From Clostridia bacterium (GTDB lineage: Bacteria > Bacillota > Clostridia > Oscillospirales > Acutalibacteraceae): a stretch of 10,039 nucleotides of DNA. The translations under genes and the position numbers were made by a program. This document shows positions 6,418-10,039 of this stretch, piece by piece (position 1 is the stretch's first letter; each line of letters begins with the position of its first letter). The stretch is from assembly GCA_017454565.1 (NCBI GenBank), contig JAFTCS010000288.1, positions 1 through 10,039 on the forward strand. The letters are read 5' to 3'. The notes beneath the pieces were generated by a model. The model had not been told where the DNA came from. It searched no databases and saw nothing but the letters and a program-made list of their open reading frames with translations.

Positions 6418-7341
6418 ATGGACTGGACTGAAATAATCGTAGAGGTCAATACTCCCGACATAGACACGGCAGGAAGCATAGCCCAGATGACGGTGCCCTA
6501 CGGCATTTACATAGAGGACTATTCCATGCTTGAGGACGAGGTCATGGAGATAGCCAAGATAGACATGATAGACGAGGAACTGCTTAAACAGGACAGGACC
6601 AAGGGAAAAATACATATCTACATAAGTCCTGCGGATAATCCTGCCGAGGCCGTTTCGTTTATAAAGGAAAGGCTTGACGCTCAGGGCATTGAATACCGGA
6701 TAATAGCCGACAAATGTGACGTTGAGGGCTGTCTTGAAAACTGGAAGAAGTATTTTAATCCTATCAAGGTCGGTGGGAAGCTGCTTATCCGTCCTGTATG
6801 GAGGGATGATTACGACCCTGAGGGAAGGATCGTGCTGAACCTTGAGCCGGGTCTGGCTTTTGGCTCAGGTACCCACGAGACAACAAGACTATGCCTTGAA
6901 GCCCTTGAAAAATACACTTTCAAGGGAGCAAGGATGCTTGACGTAGGCTGCGGCAGCGGTATACTCTCTGTAGCTGCGCTTCTTCTCGGCGCAGAAAGCG
7001 CGACCGGCATTGATATTGATGAGTTAGCTGTGAAGTCCTCAATGGAAAATGCCGAAAGAAATAATGTTGCCGGCCGCTATACCGGAATACACGGCAATTT
7101 AGCGGAGAAGGCACAGGGAAAATATGATGTGATAACCGCAAATATAGTTGCCGATGCTATCATCATGCTCTCAGGCGACATAGAGAAATTCATGGACGAA
7201 AAGACAGTCTACATTATGAGCGGCATAATAGATGTGCGTCTGGATGATGTTCTCAGCGGTCTGCCCGAAAGTATTGAAATAATCGACCGCTATGAAGAAA
7301 AGGGCTGGCTCTGTCTGGTGGCAAGGAAAAAAGAAAGTTAA
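6418..7341 (+). CDS. prmA: Ribosomal protein L11 methyltransferase (PrmA)
   Basis: SAM-dependent methyltransferase of 307 residues that trimethylates lysines and the N-terminus of ribosomal protein L11. It has an N-terminal recognition domain (about 1-100), a linker with ENWKKYFNPIKVGGKLLIRP, then the PrmA signature PGLAFGSGTHETT (144-156). The SAM motif I follows as LDVGCGSG (174-181), with GIDID (197-201) for the ribose and NIVAD (242-246) as the post-motif catalytic segment. Length and motif order are standard for Gram-positive PrmA. The start uses AGGAG at 6402-6406 within the preceding gene. No strong terminator follows; a weak AT-rich hairpin (about 7342-7356) is the only candidate. Confidence 0.96.
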   Translation: MDWTEIIVEVNTPDIDTAGSIAQMTVPYGIYIEDYSMLEDEVMEIAKIDMIDEELLKQDRTKGKIHIYISPADNPAEAVSFIKERLDAQGIEYRIIADKCDVEGCLENWKKYFNPIKVGGKLLIRPVWRDDYDPEGRIVLNLEPGLAFGSGTHETTRLCLEALEKYTFKGARMLDVGCGSGILSVAALLLGAESATGIDIDELAVKSSMENAERNNVAGRYTGIHGNLAEKAQGKYDVITANIVADAIIMLSGDIEKFMDEKTVYIMSGIIDVRLDDVLSGLPESIEIIDRYEEKGWLCLVARKKES

Positions 7342-7363
7342 ATTCTTTATTAGAATTATAAAT

Positions 7364-7382
7364 TGTCATGACATGGTAAAAT
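7364..7382 (+). promoter_or_regulatory. Possible promoter with overlapping palindrome
   Basis: TGGTAAAAT (7374-7382) looks like an extended -10 element upstream of the membrane-protein gene. Immediately before it, TGTCATGACA (7364-7373) is a perfect 10-base palindrome that could be an operator. No proper -35 box is spaced correctly. Further hairpins, AAAAGC/GCTTTT (7383-7400) and GCATCA/TGATGC (7416-7431), lie in the would-be leader. Confidence 0.3.
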
Positions 7383-7463
7383 AAAAGCTGCACTGCTTTT
7401 GAACGAATTTTTAGTGCATCAGCGGTGATGCTGAATAATTATTTATCCGGAGGACAATTATCT

Positions 7464-8033
7464 ATGAAGAAAAGTAAAAATGAAATAATGAATCTTATTT
7501 TTTCGGCGTTCCTGGTGACGGCTTTTATGGTATGCTCAGGCTTTTTCATTGGCATGATAAACGACTCCTTCTCGCAGGACGCGGTGAAAAGGACTCTTTT
7601 TGTGTCACTTATCTTCGCACTTTTCGGAGGACTTCTTTTCTATGCCACAAGAGTCGGTGACGGTAAGCAGGTGTTCCGTTTTTCGGCAGCCACACTTGTA
7701 ATAATGGTGCTGCCGGCGCTCTATGTTGTGCTTGCATCAGTCGTCAGCGGCATGCCTCTCCATGAGCAGATAGCCTCACGCAGTGAGCTTTCCTGTATTG
7801 CGGCTGCTGTTTTCGGGTACGGACTTCCCTATACCTTCCTCAGCGGCTACGAGCTTGACTGCGGCGGCAAGAAGAATCCCTCATCTGCCGAAAACGAAAA
7901 AGCAGAAGAATCTGAAGCAGTTGAAGAAACTCTTACAGAGGATACCATAGAATCTGAAGCAGAGGAAACTCTCACAGAGAATAGCGAAGAATCCGAAGCA
8001 GAGGAAGCTCTTACGGAAGATGCCGGAGAATAA
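7464..8033 (+). CDS. Four-helix membrane protein with acidic repeat tail, function unknown
   Basis: I do not recognise the family. The 189-residue protein has four likely transmembrane helices (about 8-32, 43-62, 72-95 and 108-128) and then a cytosolic or exposed tail from about 130 that is almost entirely acidic. The tail holds three imperfect 13-14-residue repeats of the form ESEAxEExLTE starting at residues 149, 163 and 176. The start is taken at ATG 7464 because GGAGG (7449-7453) lies ten bases upstream. The frame stays open to a GTG at 7425, but that has no ribosome binding site and falls in a hairpin. The gene stands between prmA and the Mrp gene on the same strand, with gaps of 122 and 75 bases, so linkage to either is uncertain. 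Confidence 0.75.
   Translation: MKKSKNEIMNLIFSAFLVTAFMVCSGFFIGMINDSFSQDAVKRTLFVSLIFALFGGLLFYATRVGDGKQVFRFSAATLVIMVLPALYVVLASVVSGMPLHEQIASRSELSCIAAAVFGYGLPYTFLSGYELDCGGKKNPSSAENEKAEESEAVEETLTEDTIESEAEETLTENSEESEAEEALTEDAGE
7908..8030 (+). repeat. Three tandem 39-42-base coding repeats
   Basis: Units start at 7908 (14 codons), 7950 (13 codons) and 7989 (14 codons), each opening with GAATCTGAAGCA or a one-base variant. They encode the acidic ESEA-LTE repeats of the membrane protein. The high DNA similarity points to recent in-frame duplication. Confidence 0.8.
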
Positions 8034-8052
8034 AGGGATTTTTCAGCAAAGC

Positions 8053-8068
8053 TCGGGTCAAAGCCCGA
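8053..8068. other. Short hairpin before the Mrp gene
   Basis: TCGGGT and GCCCGA (one wobble pair), loop CAAA, followed by a run of A on the plus strand. It would look like a weak terminator only when read leftward, where no gene needs one. It may be a leader structure of the Mrp gene. Confidence 0.35.
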
Positions 8069-8108
8069 AAAAAATATATTTACCACAATCGCAAAGGAGA
8101 AAGAGAAA

Positions 8109-8942
8109 ATGTCAGAATGTACACATGATTGTTCAAGTTGCGGCGAGAATTGTCCGTCAAGGAGCGAGCCGCAGGACATGACTGAAAAGCTGAATCAGTA
8201 CAGCTCTGTAAAGAAGGTCATCGGTGTTGTCAGCGGCAAGGGCGGCGTAGGAAAATCTACAGTTACCTCCCTGATGGCTGTAATGTTCAGCAGAATGGGT
8301 CACCATGCTGCGATACTTGACGCAGACCTTACAGGCCCGTCTATTCCTATGGCTTTCGGTATCAACAACCAGAAGGCCTACGGTACGGAAAAGGGTATTC
8401 TGCCCATAACCACCCATTCGGGCATAGATATCATGTCTGTGAACCTGCTGCTGGAAAACGAGAAGGATCCGGTTATCTGGAGAGGTCCGATTCTTGCCGG
8501 CACAGTAAAGCAGTTCTGGTCAGAGGTATACTGGAAAGATGTTGACTATATGTTTGTTGACATGCCTCCCGGAACGGGCGATATCCCGCTGACAGTGTTC
8601 CAGTCTCTGCCGCTTGACGGTATAATCATTGTTACGTCTCCGCAGGAGCTTGTTTCGATGATCGTTGAAAAGGCTGTAAGGATGGCTCAGATGATGAATG
8701 TGCCTATCCTCGGCATTATTGAGAACATGAGCTGTTTTGTATGTCCTGACTGCGGAAAGAAGCACTATCCGTTTGGTGAGAGCAGACTTGAAGCTGTTGC
8801 TGCTGAATACGGTCTGGAGATACTTGCAAGGCTGCCCATTGACCCGCAGAACTCTGCGGCATGTGACGCCGGCAAGATAGAGAGTGTGACGAATCCCGAA
8901 GCGGAGGAAGCCGCGAAGAAGTTAGAGGAGCTTTTGAAGTAA
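8109..8942 (+). CDS. Mrp/NBP35-family Fe-S cluster carrier ATPase
   Basis: Cytosolic P-loop ATPase of 277 residues that binds and delivers [4Fe-4S] clusters to client proteins (Mrp/ApbC/NBP35 family). It shows the deviant Walker A GKGGVGKST (43-51) with the extra Lys44, DADLTGP (71-77), the switch motif VDMPPGTGD (150-158) and the bridging cluster motif CPDC (212-215), with Cys209 close by. The N-terminus adds four cysteines at 4, 8, 11 and 15 before the ATPase domain, a layout reminiscent of the N-terminal ferredoxin-like motif of NBP35, although the spacing differs. It lacks the N-terminal MIP18/DUF59 domain found in many longer Mrp proteins. The start has AAAGGAG (8093-8099). The gene ends at a strong terminator. 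Confidence 0.93.
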   Translation: MSECTHDCSSCGENCPSRSEPQDMTEKLNQYSSVKKVIGVVSGKGGVGKSTVTSLMAVMFSRMGHHAAILDADLTGPSIPMAFGINNQKAYGTEKGILPITTHSGIDIMSVNLLLENEKDPVIWRGPILAGTVKQFWSEVYWKDVDYMFVDMPPGTGDIPLTVFQSLPLDGIIIVTSPQELVSMIVEKAVRMAQMMNVPILGIIENMSCFVCPDCGKKHYPFGESRLEAVAAEYGLEILARLPIDPQNSAACDAGKIESVTNPEAEEAAKKLEELLK

Positions 8943-8953
8943 ATAAAAAGCAG

Positions 8954-8993
8954 AAAGAGCTGCCGGCCCGTAACAGGTCAGCAGCTCTTTTTT
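8954..8993 (+). terminator. Rho-independent terminator after the Mrp gene
   Basis: AAAGAGCTGC (8954-8963) pairs perfectly with GCAGCTCTTT (8981-8990), giving a 10-bp stem with a 17-base interior that can pair slightly further, followed by a run of six T (8988-8993). It starts 11 bases after the Mrp stop codon. It sits between converging genes and may also stop leftward transcription from the aldolase-like gene, since the complement has T-rich sequence after the stem. Confidence 0.9.
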
Positions 8994-9036
8994 ATTGAAA
9001 ACTTTTAATTTTTATTAGATCAATTATAAAATAGCT

Positions 9037-10014
9037 TTAGATCTCTTTATCAAACAGGAAGTGGTAGAAATCCTTGTAGTCCGTCCTGCCTTCCTTCATG
9101 AACTGGATGGCGTCTCTGGGGTGCTGATTCAGTCTGCCTGTCAGAAGATAGGGGATGTCGTATCCCCAGATAAGCCCTTCTTCCCTGAGCTTGACAACGT
9201 GATCCTCAATAAATTTCAGCAGCGGCGAGATATGATACTTCGGGTTTTTCAGGAAACCTAAAAGAAGCTCTGTCGGACAGTTTCCGGCACCTCTGCCAAG
9301 GCTGCTCACGGTGGAATCCAGATAGCTTACACCCATTGTCAGTGTCTCAATAGTGTTTGCAAACGCAAGCTGCTGGTTGTTGTGTGCATGTATGCCTATG
9401 CTCTTGCCGTACTTGTCGGCAATGTTCAGATACTTTTCCGCAAGCCTTCTCATCTGCTCAGGATAAAGTGAACCGTAGCTGTCCACAATGTAGATCGTGT
9501 CAACGCAGCTCCTGCCGATAAGCTCAAGAGCATCGTCCAGATCCATATCGTTGGATTTGGACACGGCCATGATGTTGATGGTTGTTTCATAACCCTTTTT
9601 GTTGCAGTATTCCACTATTTCCAGAGCCGAGGGAATGGTGTTTATATATGTTGCCACACGCACCATGTCTATAGGACTGTTTGCCTTGTCGCATATATCC
9701 TCACGGAAATCTGTTCTGCCCACATCCGCCATTACCGAGATTTTCAGGTCTGTATCGTTGTCGCCCACCACGTCAATGATATCCTGATCGCTGCAGAATT
9801 TCCATTTGCCGAATTTGCTTGTGTCAAACTGCTCCTTTGAAGCCTTGTATCCGAACTCCATATAGTCAATGCCGGATTTCACGTTTGCACGGTACAGATC
9901 CTTTACGAATTCATCCGTAAAGTAGAAATTATTTACCAGACCGCCGTCTCTCAATGTGCAGTCCACGACCTTTATGTCAGGTCGGAAAGAGACAAGCTCA
10001 CCCTTTTTTAACAT
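9037..10014 (-). CDS. DRE-TIM metallolyase-like aldolase (HMGL/4-hydroxy-2-oxovalerate aldolase-like)
   Basis: A 325-residue TIM-barrel protein of the HMG-CoA lyase-like superfamily, which forms or breaks carbon-carbon bonds next to a keto acid using a divalent metal. VDCTLRDGG (17-25) carries the conserved Arg22 and metal-binding Asp23. HAHNN (209-213) gives the metal ligands His209 and His211. SLGRGAGNCPTELLLG (238-253) is the superfamily's Gly-rich loop. The catalytic His that follows LRDG in bacterial 4-hydroxy-2-oxovalerate aldolases is absent here (Gly-Leu instead), and there is no C-terminal dehydrogenase-contact or LeuA regulatory domain. Proteins of this kind are often annotated simply as aldolase catalytic domain and occur in surface-polysaccharide loci; whether that holds here depends on genes beyond the window. 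GGAGG lies seven bases before the ATG, so the start is secure. Confidence 0.85.
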   Translation of the reverse strand: MLKKGELVSFRPDIKVVDCTLRDGGLVNNFYFTDEFVKDLYRANVKSGIDYMEFGYKASKEQFDTSKFGKWKFCSDQDIIDVVGDNDTDLKISVMADVGRTDFREDICDKANSPIDMVRVATYINTIPSALEIVEYCNKKGYETTINIMAVSKSNDMDLDDALELIGRSCVDTIYIVDSYGSLYPEQMRRLAEKYLNIADKYGKSIGIHAHNNQQLAFANTIETLTMGVSYLDSTVSSLGRGAGNCPTELLLGFLKNPKYHISPLLKFIEDHVVKLREEGLIWGYDIPYLLTGRLNQHPRDAIQFMKEGRTDYKDFYHFLFDKEI

Positions 10015-10039
10015 ATTTATTCCTCCTTGCCTTTTTTAT

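Noticed and set aside
7383..7431. Riboswitch in the leader of the membrane-protein gene
   Set aside because: Only two short hairpins are seen, with no recognisable riboswitch core and no link between the gene and a known ligand.
7847..8179. Leftward Ser-rich 110-codon open frame
   Set aside because: It is antisense to the acidic repeat tail; the Ser/Val repeats are a mirror of the GAA/GCA-rich coding repeats.
1..10039. Defence island, prophage, transposon, CRISPR or toxin-antitoxin pair
   Set aside because: No nuclease, helicase, reverse transcriptase, integrase, transposase, direct-repeat array or small paired toxin-like gene is present; the genes are housekeeping or envelope functions.

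Overview
This window reads as ordinary chromosome of a moderate-GC Clostridia member, most likely Ruminococcus-like (Oscillospiraceae). That placement is inferred from protein style, strong AGGAG-type ribosome binding sites and hairpin-rich intergenic repeats; no rRNA or other marker gene is present. There are no tRNA genes, CRISPR arrays, transposases or phage genes.

Layout. Positions 228-5030 hold a leftward run: a GtrA-family membrane protein, a UDP-galactopyranose-mutase-like flavoenzyme, a large multi-pass GT-C (family 39-like) glycosyltransferase, and peptidyl-tRNA hydrolase (pth). The first three look like a small envelope-glycan module: modify a sugar or sugar carrier, move the lipid-linked sugar, transfer it outside. 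A consensus sigma-A promoter (TTGACA-N17-TAAAAT) sits before the GtrA gene. A divergent promoter faces right and drives a tcdA-like tRNA-modification gene (5221-5961). Next rightward come a small membrane-anchored protein tightly coupled to prmA (ribosomal protein L11 methyltransferase), a four-helix membrane protein with an acidic repeat tail, and an Mrp/NBP35 iron-sulfur carrier ATPase that ends at a strong terminator. Facing it is a leftward DRE-TIM aldolase-like gene (9037-10014), whose own operon lies mostly beyond the right edge.

How the genes fit together. Pth, TcdA and PrmA all serve translation (peptidyl-tRNA recycling, ct6A formation, L11 methylation). Mrp serves iron-sulfur cluster delivery. 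The GtrA, flavoenzyme and GT-C genes belong to surface polysaccharide or lipid-linked sugar metabolism.

The least explained material is intergenic. A 320-base gap inside the leftward operon carries nested perfect inverted repeats. Related pieces (the ten-base core AAAGTTTCGC and hairpins with a GCT/AGC loop) recur at about 175-214, 5923-5937 and 6056-6079. No clearly new defence or mobile system is visible.
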